Below, in pieces: positions 35,106 through 43,910 of a stretch of DNA of 64,000 nt. Within the stretch, counting starts at the first letter, position 1; every line of letters starts with the position of its first letter. The stretch is taken from positions 87,655-151,654 of the forward strand of contig NCBV01000006.1 of assembly GCA_002279355.1 (NCBI GenBank), given 5' to 3'. The DNA is from Acidiphilium sp. 37-60-79. GTDB lineage: Bacteria; Pseudomonadota; Alphaproteobacteria; Acetobacterales; Acetobacteraceae. The position numbers and the translations under genes were made by a program. The notes under the pieces were generated by a model, which saw nothing but the letters and a program-made list of their open reading frames with translations, ran no database searches and was not told where the DNA came from.

Positions 35106-36308
35106 ATGCGCGACGCTTTTATTTGCGATTATAGTCGCACACCTTTTGGCCGTTATGGCGGCGCCTTGGCCAATGTGCGTGCCGATGATCTGGCAGCGAT
35201 TCCGCTGCGTGCATTGCAGGCGCGCAACCCCAAGCTCGACTCATCGGCGATTGATGAGGTGTTGCTGGGCTGTGCCAATCAGGCGGGCGAGGACAACCGC
35301 AATGTCGCCCGAATGGCCGTGCTGCTCGCCGGATTGCCCGCGCAAATTCCCGGCGGCACCATCAACAGGCTTTGCGGCTCCGGCCTTGATGCCGTCGGCA
35401 CCGCCGCCCGCGCCATTCGCTCGGGCGAGGCATCGTTGATACTCGCGGGTGGCGTCGAGAGCATGACCCGCGCACCCTTCGTGATGCCCAAAGCCCACGA
35501 AGCCTTCAGCCGCAGCAATGAGGTCTACGACACCACGATTGGCTGGCGCTTCATCAATCCGCTGATGCGCGCGCAGTATGGCGTCGATTCCATGCCCGAG
35601 ACCGGCGAAAATGTCGCGGCCGATTTTGCAATCAGCCGCGCCGACCAGGATTTATTCGCCTATCGCAGCCAAATGAAATGCGCGGCCGCCCAGCAAGCTG
35701 GATTTTTCGCCGGTGAAATCACCCCAGTCACGATTGCGGGCCGCAAGGGCGAAATCATCGTGAACACCGACGAACATCCCCGCGCCGACACCACCTTGGA
35801 AGCGCTCGGTAAGCTCAAAACCCCATTCCGCGCTGATGGCACGGTGACCGCGGGCAATGCCTCGGGCGTCAATGACGGCGCCGCCGCCCTGCTGATCGCC
35901 TCGGCCGAGGCGGCGAACGCTTATGGCCTGACCCCACGCGCCCGGATCATCGGCATGGCGACGGCGGGTGTCGCACCGCGGATCATGGGCATCGGGCCCG
36001 CGCCCGCCACCGAAAAACTACTCGCCCGCACCGGCGTGTCGCTCCGCGACATCGATGTAATCGAGCTTAACGAAGCCTTCGCCAGCCAAGCGCTCGCCGT
36101 GACCCGCCGCCTCGGCCTCGCTGATGATGATGCGCGGGTGAACCCGCATGGCGGGGCGATCGCACTGGGTCACCCGCTCGGCGCGTCCGGCGCGCGCTTG
36201 GCCGGCACCGCACTGCGCGCCTTGGAGGCGCAAGGCGGCAAACGCGCGCTGGCTACCATGTGTATCGGCGTCGGTCAGGGGATTGCGCTCCTGCTCGAAC
36301 GGGTCTGA
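35106..36308 (+). CDS. pcaF: 3-oxoadipyl-CoA thiolase
   Basis: Last enzyme of the beta-ketoadipate route, splitting 3-oxoadipyl-CoA into succinyl-CoA and acetyl-CoA. The 400 residues carry the acyl-accepting Cys90 in NRLCGSGLDAVG, the His in GGAIALGHPLGASGARL near 356 and the second Cys in TMCIGVGQG near 386. The start MRDAFICDYSRTPFGRYGGAL is typical of PcaF. It lies three bases after pcaG. The CoA transferase genes pcaIJ that make its substrate are not in the window. Confidence 0.93.
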   Translation: MRDAFICDYSRTPFGRYGGALANVRADDLAAIPLRALQARNPKLDSSAIDEVLLGCANQAGEDNRNVARMAVLLAGLPAQIPGGTINRLCGSGLDAVGTAARAIRSGEASLILAGGVESMTRAPFVMPKAHEAFSRSNEVYDTTIGWRFINPLMRAQYGVDSMPETGENVAADFAISRADQDLFAYRSQMKCAAAQQAGFFAGEITPVTIAGRKGEIIVNTDEHPRADTTLEALGKLKTPFRADGTVTAGNASGVNDGAAALLIASAEAANAYGLTPRARIIGMATAGVAPRIMGIGPAPATEKLLARTGVSLRDIDVIELNEAFASQALAVTRRLGLADDDARVNPHGGAIALGHPLGASGARLAGTALRALEAQGGKRALATMCIGVGQGIALLLERV

Positions 36309-36313
36309 GCGCG

Positions 36314-37468
36314 ATGCTGCCACTGCCCAACCAGATGGCATCGACGAAGCCCATGCGCGCGATCTTCGCGGCGCGCGGCGGCGCACAAGCCCTCCTCGAT
36401 GTCGAGGCCGCCTTGGCCCGCGCCAACGCTGCCCTCGGCATGATCTCCGCCGAAGCCGCCGATGCGATTTGCGCCGCCTGCCATGCGCGCACGCTCGATT
36501 GCGCCGCCTTGGCGCAAGCGGGCGCGCATGCCGGCACCATCGTGATCCCGCTGGTGGCGTGGCTACGCAGCCAAGTGCCCGACCACGCCGAAGCGGTGCA
36601 TCGCGCCGGTACCTCGCAAGATATTATCGATACCGCCTTGGTGCTCCAAATCCATCGCGGCCTTTCGCTCCTCGATGATGATGCCGCCGCAATGGCCTCC
36701 AGCCTCGCCCAACTGGCGCGAACCTATGCCACCACACCCATGCTAGCGCGCACCCTGCTGCAACCGGCCTTACCCAGCACATTCGGGTTGAAAGCCGCGC
36801 ATTATCTCACGATGATCGATGATTTGCGCGGCGCGTTACGCGCTGCCGCCACCGAGGCGCTCACCATCCAATACGGTGGCGCCGCTGGCACGCTCGATGG
36901 GGTCAGCACCAACGCCCCCGCCTTCATCGCGGCATTTGCCACCGCCCTCGGCTTGCCCGCACCCGCACTCTCCTGGCACACGCGCCGGGCCCCGCTCGCA
37001 CGTCTCGGCTGCGCCATCGCCGCCGGGCTGGGCAGTCTGGGTAAAATCGCCACCGACATGATATTAATGATGCAAGCGGAAGTCGCCGAACTCGCCGAAC
37101 CTGCGGCTGCCGGGCGCGGCGGTTCCTCGGCAATGGCGCATAAGCGCAACCCGACCTTATCAATCCTGGTCCGCGCCGCTTCCCTGCGCGCCCCCCATCT
37201 AGCCGCCACCCTGCTCAGCGCCATTCCGCAAGCGCATGAGCGCGCAGCCGGTGAATGGCAGGCCGAGCAAGCGGTCTGGCCGGATCTGATGCTCACCGCC
37301 AGCGGTGCCTTCGCCGCGATGCGCGAAACCCTGGCCGGTTTGGTGATCGACCCGGCAGCGATGGCGCGCAATCTGGCTTTTGCACCGGGCGTTGTGGTCT
37401 CAGCGGTAATTCCCGCGCTGATCGAGCGCGCCTGCGCTCAGCACGATACCTGCAGTGACGAACCCTAA
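36314..37468 (+). CDS. pcaB: 3-carboxy-cis,cis-muconate cycloisomerase
   Basis: Fumarase/aspartase-superfamily enzyme that cyclises the PcaHG product to 4-carboxymuconolactone. The 384 residues contain HRAGTSQDIIDTALVLQ near residue 96, QPALPSTFGLKAAHY near 156 and the family signature GGSSAMAHKRNPTLSI near 273. It is shorter than the 450-residue Acinetobacter form but within the alphaproteobacterial range. The ATG at 36314 lies five bases after the pcaF stop. It completes the visible pcaHGFB operon; pcaC, pcaD and a pcaQ regulator are absent here. Confidence 0.92.
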   Translation: MLPLPNQMASTKPMRAIFAARGGAQALLDVEAALARANAALGMISAEAADAICAACHARTLDCAALAQAGAHAGTIVIPLVAWLRSQVPDHAEAVHRAGTSQDIIDTALVLQIHRGLSLLDDDAAAMASSLAQLARTYATTPMLARTLLQPALPSTFGLKAAHYLTMIDDLRGALRAAATEALTIQYGGAAGTLDGVSTNAPAFIAAFATALGLPAPALSWHTRRAPLARLGCAIAAGLGSLGKIATDMILMMQAEVAELAEPAAAGRGGSSAMAHKRNPTLSILVRAASLRAPHLAATLLSAIPQAHERAAGEWQAEQAVWPDLMLTASGAFAAMRETLAGLVIDPAAMARNLAFAPGVVVSAVIPALIERACAQHDTCSDEP

Positions 37469-37583
37469 TGTCGCGCAATCTCGGCACAACACCCCCCGTC
37501 GATACGCGATCAGGTTGCGTTGGCCCCGGCACAACCCATCTCTCATCGACCTATCGAAGCCAAAATAGCAGAAAGTAGCGGTT

Positions 37584-38069
37584 ATGATCCAGCCGATTAC
37601 CCTGACCGTCAACGGCCATGATCACCCGATCAACGCCGATCCCAAATCCATGCTGCTCTATGCGCTGCGCGATCAAATCGGCTTGCATGGGCCGAAATTT
37701 GGCTGCGGCCTGTCCGAATGCGGGGCCTGCACCGTGATCATCGGCGGGGCCGCCGTGCATGCCTGCGTAACCCCGCTTGCTGCGGCGGTCGGGCAAAAAA
37801 TCACCACCCTCGAAGGGCTGGCCGAGAACGGCAAGCCCAATCCTTTGCAACAAGCCTTCATCGACGAACAAGCCGCGCAATGCGGCTATTGCCTCAATGG
37901 CATGCTCATGACCGCCCAAGCCCTGATCACGCGCAACCCGCACGCCACCCGCGATGACATCAAAGCGGCGCTGCAAGGCAATTTATGCCGCTGCGGCACC
38001 CATATGCGGATTCTGCGTGCCGTTGAGCGCATCACCCAACCTCAAATCCCAACAGGCGCCACGCCATGA
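37584..38069 (+). CDS. 2Fe-2S subunit of a molybdenum hydroxylase (IorA-like)
   Basis: Electron-transfer subunit of a xanthine-oxidase-family enzyme. The 161 residues hold a plant-type [2Fe-2S] set in FGCGLSECGACTV plus VHAC near residues 38-62, and the second cluster set in AQCGYCLNGM and GNLCRCGTH near 99-136. The start MIQPITLTVNGHDHPI is standard. Its stop overlaps the start of the large subunit (ATGA). No FAD subunit is present, as in isoquinoline 1-oxidoreductase and related periplasmic aldehyde dehydrogenases. Confidence 0.92.
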   Translation: MIQPITLTVNGHDHPINADPKSMLLYALRDQIGLHGPKFGCGLSECGACTVIIGGAAVHACVTPLAAAVGQKITTLEGLAENGKPNPLQQAFIDEQAAQCGYCLNGMLMTAQALITRNPHATRDDIKAALQGNLCRCGTHMRILRAVERITQPQIPTGATP

Positions 38070-40348
38070 GCGCGGGTGCAAAATTGCGGCTGAGCCGGCG
38101 GGATTTGATCGGCTTTGCGAGCGGCATGGTGGTCAGTTTTCCATTGCTGGCGCGCAGCGATATGATCAACAGCGCCACCAGCGTCGCCACCGTGCCGCCA
38201 CCGCCCGATGCCGCCAAGCTCTATGCCTGGCTCGCCGTGCATCCGGATAACACCGCGACACTTTACACCGGCAAGGTGGATGTCGGTACCGGCGCGCAAA
38301 CCGCCCTCGCGCAGATCGCCGCCGAGGAGCTGGATTTCCCGATCGACCGGCTCAGCGTGGTCATGGGCACCACCTCGGAAACCGTCAATCAGGGGCCGAC
38401 CTATGGCTCACTGACCATTCGCTATGCCGGCCCGCAAATCCGCGCCGCCGCCGCGGCCGGCCGTGCTGCGCTGATCGAACGCGCGGCGGCGCATTTCAGC
38501 ACCCATGCCGATCTGATTGAAGCAAAAGATGGTTTTTTCACCGTCAAAAACGCGCCCCAACGCCGCATCAGCTATGGCGCGCTGGTCGCGGGCGACCGGC
38601 TCGACGTCACCATCGGCGCCAAAGGGCGCGGCTTTGCCATGCAGGTCGCACCGCACGCCAAACTCAAGAACCCGGCAGATTATCGCGTGGTGGGCCAATC
38701 GATCGCCCGGAAAGACATTCCCGCGAAAGTGACCGGCGCGTTCACCTATGTGCAGGATGTGAAACTGCCGGGCATGCTGCATGGCCGGGTGGTGCGGCCT
38801 TATGGCGTGCACGCAACATTGCTCAGCGTGGACGAGAACGCGGTCAGGCAGATTCCAGGCTTTGTGCAGATCGTCCGGCGCGACAATTTCCTCGGCGTCG
38901 TCTGCCAAACCGAATGGGGCGCCATCAAAGCCGCAAAAATTCTGGGCTCGGTGCTGCACCCTAAAGGGCCACAAGCCTACGCGGCCAAATGGTCGAATTG
39001 GCAGGGTCTGCCCGCGATGCAGGATATTGCGACGGTGGTGCGCGAGGCCCCGGGCAAAAATGCGACCGTGCTTGAGCATGGCGCGGTCGATCAAGCCCTC
39101 GCCAGCGCGCAGCGCGTGCTGAAAGCAACCTTCGAAAGCCCGTTCCAAATGCACGGCTCGATCGGCCCATCCTGCGCGATTGCCGAGGTAACCCGCGAAC
39201 GCGCGATCATCTGGTCTGGCACCCAAATGCCCCACCAAGATCGCCACGACATCGCCAAGCTGCTCGACATGAACCCCGACCAGCTGGAGATAAACTGGTT
39301 CGAAGCCGCCGGAGCCTATGGCCGGAACGGGCTTGATCATGCGGTGGCGGATGCCGCGATCATGTCACAAGCCGTCGGCAAGCCGGTGCGCGTGCAATGG
39401 ATGCGGTGGGATGAGCATGGCTGGGAACCCAAAGGACCGCCCATCGTCCAGGATCTCGAAGCCGCCATTGATGCGAACGGCAAAGTCACCGCCTGGAAGC
39501 ACCATATGTGGGTGCCGACGCTGGGCGATTCCACGCTCATCGCCGCTGCCTTGATCGGCCACCCCAATCGCGTGGGGTCGATCGGTCATGGTTCACCCGC
39601 CGTAACCTATGCTTATGATTTTCCCAACGCCCAAATCAGCGGCCATGATGAAGGTAAGGTCGCGCTGCGCACCGCCTGGCTGCGCTCACCCGCCCAGTTC
39701 GAAACCACCTTCGCGATGGAAGCCTTCATCGATGAGCTTGCCGCCGCAACCAAGTCCGATCCCCTACAATTCCGCCTCGATCATCTCAAAGACCCCCGCG
39801 CCATCGCGGTGCTGCGCGCCGCCGCCGCGCATTATGGCTGGCAGCCCCGCCCCGCCCACGGCAAACCGCCGAAAAATGGCCAACCCGCCAAAGGTCGTGG
39901 CATCGCCTGGGTCAATCGCGATGACACCCGCGTCGCCACCATCGCCGATGTCATCGTCGATCCCGCCTCCGGGCGCATTCAGGTCACCCGCGTGGTGGTC
40001 GCACAGGATTGCGGTTTGGTGATCAACCCGGATGGGGTTCGTAATCAGGTCGAGGGTAACGTGATCCAGTCACTCAGCCGCACCCTGCATGAGGAAGTCA
40101 CGTTCGATCATGCCAATGTCACCAGCCGGGATTGGGTCGGCTACCCGATCCTGCGCTTTGATCAGGTGCCGGACAGTATCGAGGTTGTTATCGTCAATAA
40201 CGATCCGAAATATCCTAGCCATGGCGCCGGCGAACCCTCGACCTGCCCCACAGCAGCCGTGATCGCGAACGCCGTGTTCGATGCCACCGGCGCACGGCTC
40301 CGCCAATTGCCATTCCGCCCAGCGCGGGTGAAGGCGGCGCTCACATAG
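38066..40348 (+). CDS. Molybdopterin-binding subunit, Tat-exported (IorB-like)
   Basis: Catalytic subunit of a two-subunit molybdenum hydroxylase acting on an aldehyde or N-heterocycle. The 760 residues begin with a twin-arginine signal (LSRRDLIGFASGMVV), so the complex should be exported folded. Cofactor-binding repeats include VDVGTGAQTALAQIAAEE and GSLTIRYAGPQ; the conserved active-site Glu lies in SHGAGEPSTCPTAAVIANAV near the C-terminus. The pattern fits the IorB type rather than XdhB/CoxL. An exported enzyme would feed electrons to the respiratory chain, as in acetic-acid-bacterial aldehyde oxidation. The substrate is not known. Confidence 0.9.
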   Translation: MSAGAKLRLSRRDLIGFASGMVVSFPLLARSDMINSATSVATVPPPPDAAKLYAWLAVHPDNTATLYTGKVDVGTGAQTALAQIAAEELDFPIDRLSVVMGTTSETVNQGPTYGSLTIRYAGPQIRAAAAAGRAALIERAAAHFSTHADLIEAKDGFFTVKNAPQRRISYGALVAGDRLDVTIGAKGRGFAMQVAPHAKLKNPADYRVVGQSIARKDIPAKVTGAFTYVQDVKLPGMLHGRVVRPYGVHATLLSVDENAVRQIPGFVQIVRRDNFLGVVCQTEWGAIKAAKILGSVLHPKGPQAYAAKWSNWQGLPAMQDIATVVREAPGKNATVLEHGAVDQALASAQRVLKATFESPFQMHGSIGPSCAIAEVTRERAIIWSGTQMPHQDRHDIAKLLDMNPDQLEINWFEAAGAYGRNGLDHAVADAAIMSQAVGKPVRVQWMRWDEHGWEPKGPPIVQDLEAAIDANGKVTAWKHHMWVPTLGDSTLIAAALIGHPNRVGSIGHGSPAVTYAYDFPNAQISGHDEGKVALRTAWLRSPAQFETTFAMEAFIDELAAATKSDPLQFRLDHLKDPRAIAVLRAAAAHYGWQPRPAHGKPPKNGQPAKGRGIAWVNRDDTRVATIADVIVDPASGRIQVTRVVVAQDCGLVINPDGVRNQVEGNVIQSLSRTLHEEVTFDHANVTSRDWVGYPILRFDQVPDSIEVVIVNNDPKYPSHGAGEPSTCPTAAVIANAVFDATGARLRQLPFRPARVKAALT

Positions 40349-40415
40349 ACGATGTCACGCCAATATCCGCTAATTTTTTCAAAACAATAAAACACGATCA
40401 ACGCCAGGAGCAACC

Positions 40416-41540
40416 ATGACCAAATCCCGTCCCGAAACCGGCTTACAGCTGTTCTCAACCGTCACCGACGAGGGACGGATCGAATTATCGCTGCGCCCCG
40501 TGCCCGTGCCCCAGCCTGGCGATGACGAGGTGATCATTCGGGTCGAAGCATCACCGATCAACCCATCGGATCTCGGCCTGCTCCTCAGCGTCGCCGATGC
40601 CACCCAACTCACCACCGCCAACGGCGTGACCTCCGCGCCGATCCCGCTACACCTGCAGCGCTTGGTCGCCGCACGCAAGGGCACGCCGCTGCCCATCGGC
40701 AATGAAGGAGCGGGCACCGTCATTGAAGCTGGCGCCGCCCCCGCCGCCCAAGCCTTGCTCGGCAAAACCGTTAGCCTCGCGGGCGGGCAAATGTATGCGC
40801 AATATCGGCGCGCCAAAGCGCAAGATTGCTTGGAGCTACCCGCAGGCGTCAGCGCCGAGGCTGGCGCATCAAGCTTCGTGAACCCGATGACCACGCTGGG
40901 CATGATCGGGACCATGCGCAAGGAAGGGTTCAGCGGCTTGGTGCATACCGCCGCCGCCTCGAATCTCGGCCAAATGCTGGTAAAATTGACCCAGGCCGAA
41001 GGTATTCCGCTGGTCAATATCGTGCGCAGCGAAGCCCAAGCAAAGCTGCTGCGCGGGATCGGTGCAACCCATGTCGTGGATTCAACGGCCGATGGCTTTC
41101 CCGCCGCCCTGAGCCACGCCATTGAGCAAACCGGCGCATTCCTCGCTTTCGATGCGATTGGCGGCGGCCGATTGGCGGGGCAGATTTTGCAAGCCATGGA
41201 AACCGCCGCCGGCCGCGACAAGCCCTATAACGTCTATGGCACCACCCAGAAAAAGCAGGTCTATATCTATGGCGGCCTCAATACCGGGCCGACCGAACTG
41301 ACGCGCAGTTTCGGCTTTTCCTGGAATGTCGGCGGCTGGCTGCTCACGCCCTATTTGCAGGCGGCGGGCAGCACCGAAATCGCCCGGATGCGCCAATTCG
41401 TCCGCGATCACATCCGCGATATTTTCGCGAGCACCTACACAGCGCGCATTTCCCTGCATGATGTGCTCAACCCCGCGATGATCGCGAAATTCTACCAGCG
41501 CGCCACCGGCGAAAAATACCTGATCACGCCAGCAGCTTAG
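40416..41540 (+). CDS. Zinc-free MDR-family NADPH oxidoreductase
   Basis: Medium-chain dehydrogenase/reductase with a quinone-oxidoreductase pattern. The 374 residues include IIRVEASPINPSDLG near residue 43, GNEGAGTVIEAG near 92, and a Rossmann segment VHTAAASNLGQMLVKLTQAEG near 177. The catalytic-zinc and structural-zinc cysteines of alcohol dehydrogenases are missing. CAGGAG lies six bases before the ATG. Likely reduces an enone or quinone, but no substrate can be assigned. It stands alone between the Mo-hydroxylase pair and copA. Confidence 0.82.
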   Translation: MTKSRPETGLQLFSTVTDEGRIELSLRPVPVPQPGDDEVIIRVEASPINPSDLGLLLSVADATQLTTANGVTSAPIPLHLQRLVAARKGTPLPIGNEGAGTVIEAGAAPAAQALLGKTVSLAGGQMYAQYRRAKAQDCLELPAGVSAEAGASSFVNPMTTLGMIGTMRKEGFSGLVHTAAASNLGQMLVKLTQAEGIPLVNIVRSEAQAKLLRGIGATHVVDSTADGFPAALSHAIEQTGAFLAFDAIGGGRLAGQILQAMETAAGRDKPYNVYGTTQKKQVYIYGGLNTGPTELTRSFGFSWNVGGWLLTPYLQAAGSTEIARMRQFVRDHIRDIFASTYTARISLHDVLNPAMIAKFYQRATGEKYLITPAA

Positions 41541-41568
41541 CCCTCAGGCGGGGCTGATCGCGAACAGC

Positions 41569-41599
41569 TTGACCTTCCCATCATGGTAATCCCCATATG
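41569..41599 (+). promoter_or_regulatory. Possible MerR/CueR-type promoter of copA
   Basis: TTGACC (41569-41574) and CATATG (41594-41599) are 19 bases apart, the long spacing typical of MerR-family metal promoters. The start TTGACCTTCC matches copA operators of other proteobacteria, while the second half is a poor match. No cueR/hmrR gene lies in the window. Confidence 0.4.
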
Positions 41600-41652
41600 A
41601 AGGGTAATCGAGGCGCGCTGCTCGCCTTCATTACACCTGATCGGATGCTGCC

Positions 41653-43893
41653 ATGACCGCCCAAACCCGGATCGCGAACCCCGCCACCACCATTGTCGAT
41701 CTGACGATCGAGGGCATGACCTGCGCCTCGTGCTCTGGGCGGGTCGAGCGCGCGTTGCGCGGGGTTGCGGGTGTCGCAACCGCCTCGGTCAATCTCGCCG
41801 CCGAAACCGCCCAAATCACCGGGTCAGGGATCGCTGCGGCAACCTTGATCGCGGCGGTGCAAAAAGCAGGCTACGACGCCCATGACCGCAAAACCCTGTC
41901 AAGCGCCGATGAAGCCACCCGGCACGCCGCCGATGCACGCCATGAATGGGTCCAACTCGGCATCGCCGCCGCGCTGACCACACCGCTTGTGCTGAGCATG
42001 ATTGCGAGTTTGGCGGGGTTCGCGATGGCTCTGCCGGGCTGGGCCGCCTTAGCGTTGGCAACGCCGGTACAATTTTGGACCGGCGCACGGTTTTACCGAG
42101 CCAGCTATAAAGCCCTGCGCGCCGGAGCGGCCACAATGGATGTGCTGGTCGCCCTGGGCACGTCTGCGGCCTATGGGATGAGCCTGTATTTGCTGGTGCG
42201 CTCCTGGCTGATTGGCGGCACGCCGGCCCTCTATTTCGACTCCTCCGCCATCGTGATCACGCTGATTTTATTTGGCAAAATCCTGGAATCCCGGGCGAAG
42301 CGGCAAACCGGCGCCGCCCTGCAAGCCTTGACCGCTTTGCGGCCTGATCGCGCCACGCTCCGCCTACCAGACGGCAGCGAACGCGAGGTCTCCGTCGCGC
42401 GCATCGCTCTGGGCAATCTGGTGGTCACCAAACCCGGCGAACGGATCGCTGTGGATGGCATCGTGCGCGCTGGCGAGAGCAGCGCCGATGAATCCATGCT
42501 CACCGGCGAGAGCGTGCCCGTGCGCAAAAGCCCCGGCGCGACCGTCACCGGCGGGGCCATCAATGGCGATGGTCTCTTGCTGATTGAAACCACCGCGATT
42601 GGCGCCGAAACCACCTTGGCGCGCATCGTCCGGCTGGTCGAAACCGCGCAAGCCGCCAAGGCCCCGATCCAGAAATTGGTCGATCGGGTCGCCGCCATAT
42701 TCGTGCCCGCCGTGCTGGTCGTGGCCTTGATCACGTTGCTGGGCTGGTGGCTCGCCAATGGCCAGCTCGAACACGCCATTCTGAGCGCCGTCGCGGTGCT
42801 GGTCATCGCCTGCCCCTGCGCGCTCGGGCTCGCCACGCCCACCGCGGTCATGGCCGGAACCGGCGTGGCCGCAACCCAAGGCATTCTGATCAAGGACGCC
42901 GAGACCTTGGAGCGCGCCCGGCTGGTCGATACCGTCGCGTTCGACAAAACCGGCACCCTCACCGAAGGCCAACCGACCGTGATCGCGCTCGACGCAGCAC
43001 CCGACAGCGATCCTGCCACGGTGCTCCGCCTCGCCGCTGCCCTGCAACGCGCGAGCGAACATCCGCTCGCAAAAGCCGTGCTGGCCCGCAACGAAGGCAA
43101 CCCAACCCAAACCGCAACATCAGTTCAAGCTCTGCCGGGGCGCGGGATCGAAGGCGTGGTGGATGGCCAATACCTCGCCCTCGGCAGCGACCGTCTATGC
43201 CGCGACCTTAACGCCGCACCCGGCGCCTTAACCGCACGCGCCCAAGCGCTGGAACAGCAAGGCCGCACCGTCTCATGGCTGATTGATCAAGGTGACGCCA
43301 CACAACAGCGCGCGCCGCACGTGCTGGGGCTGATCGGCTTTGGTGACGCGGTCAAAGCCTCGGCCCCTTCGGCCGTCGCGTCATTGCGCGCACGCGGCAT
43401 CCGGGTGGTGCTGCTGACCGGCGACAATCAGGGCAGCGCCACCATCGCCGCGAGCAAGCTCGGTATCACCGAGATAATGGCCGAAATCCTGCCCGCGCAA
43501 AAAGCCAATGCGATCGGCAAATTGCGGCATGAAGGCCGGATCGTCGCGATGGTGGGCGACGGCGTCAATGACGCTCCCGCGCTGGCAGCCGCCGATCTCG
43601 GCATCGCGATGGCGACCGGCTCGGATATCGCCATGCATAGTGCGGGGATCACTCTGATGCGCGGCGACCCGGCATTGGTCGCAGCCGCGCTCGATATTTC
43701 CCGCCGCACCTTCGGCAAAATCAAACAAGGCTTGTTTTGGGCGTTCTTTTTCAACGTGATCGGCATTCCACTCGCCGCCTTCGGCCTGCTCAGCCCCGTA
43801 ATCGCGGGCGCCGCCATGGCATTTTCCAGCGTCACCGTGGTCTCCAACGCCCTGTTGCTCCGCCGCTGGCGGCCGGCAGCGAAGCACCCCTGA
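41653..43893 (+). CDS. copA: Copper-translocating P1B-type ATPase
   Basis: Inner-membrane pump exporting Cu(I) from the cytosol. The 746 residues have one N-terminal HMA domain with GMTCASC (Cys24, Cys27), eight predicted membrane helices, the transport motif CPC at 387-389, the phosphorylation motif DKTGTLTEG with Asp431, SEHPLAKAV and the hinge GDGVNDAP. The last membrane pair carries the NA/MSS-type residues in [10 protein letters not shown] and AMAFSSV, typical of P1B-1 copper pumps. A MerR-like promoter lies upstream. It is convergent with the RND operon, 17 bases apart. Confidence 0.95.
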   Translation: MTAQTRIANPATTIVDLTIEGMTCASCSGRVERALRGVAGVATASVNLAAETAQITGSGIAAATLIAAVQKAGYDAHDRKTLSSADEATRHAADARHEWVQLGIAAALTTPLVLSMIASLAGFAMALPGWAALALATPVQFWTGARFYRASYKALRAGAATMDVLVALGTSAAYGMSLYLLVRSWLIGGTPALYFDSSAIVITLILFGKILESRAKRQTGAALQALTALRPDRATLRLPDGSEREVSVARIALGNLVVTKPGERIAVDGIVRAGESSADESMLTGESVPVRKSPGATVTGGAINGDGLLLIETTAIGAETTLARIVRLVETAQAAKAPIQKLVDRVAAIFVPAVLVVALITLLGWWLANGQLEHAILSAVAVLVIACPCALGLATPTAVMAGTGVAATQGILIKDAETLERARLVDTVAFDKTGTLTEGQPTVIALDAAPDSDPATVLRLAAALQRASEHPLAKAVLARNEGNPTQTATSVQALPGRGIEGVVDGQYLALGSDRLCRDLNAAPGALTARAQALEQQGRTVSWLIDQGDATQQRAPHVLGLIGFGDAVKASAPSAVASLRARGIRVVLLTGDNQGSATIAASKLGITEIMAEILPAQKANAIGKLRHEGRIVAMVGDGVNDAPALAAADLGIAMATGSDIAMHSAGITLMRGDPALVAAALDISRRTFGKIKQGLFWAFFFNVIGIPLAAFGLLSPVIAGAAMAFSSVTVVSNALLLRRWRPAAKHP

Positions 43894-43910
43894 CGCCATC
43901 GCGGCACGGC

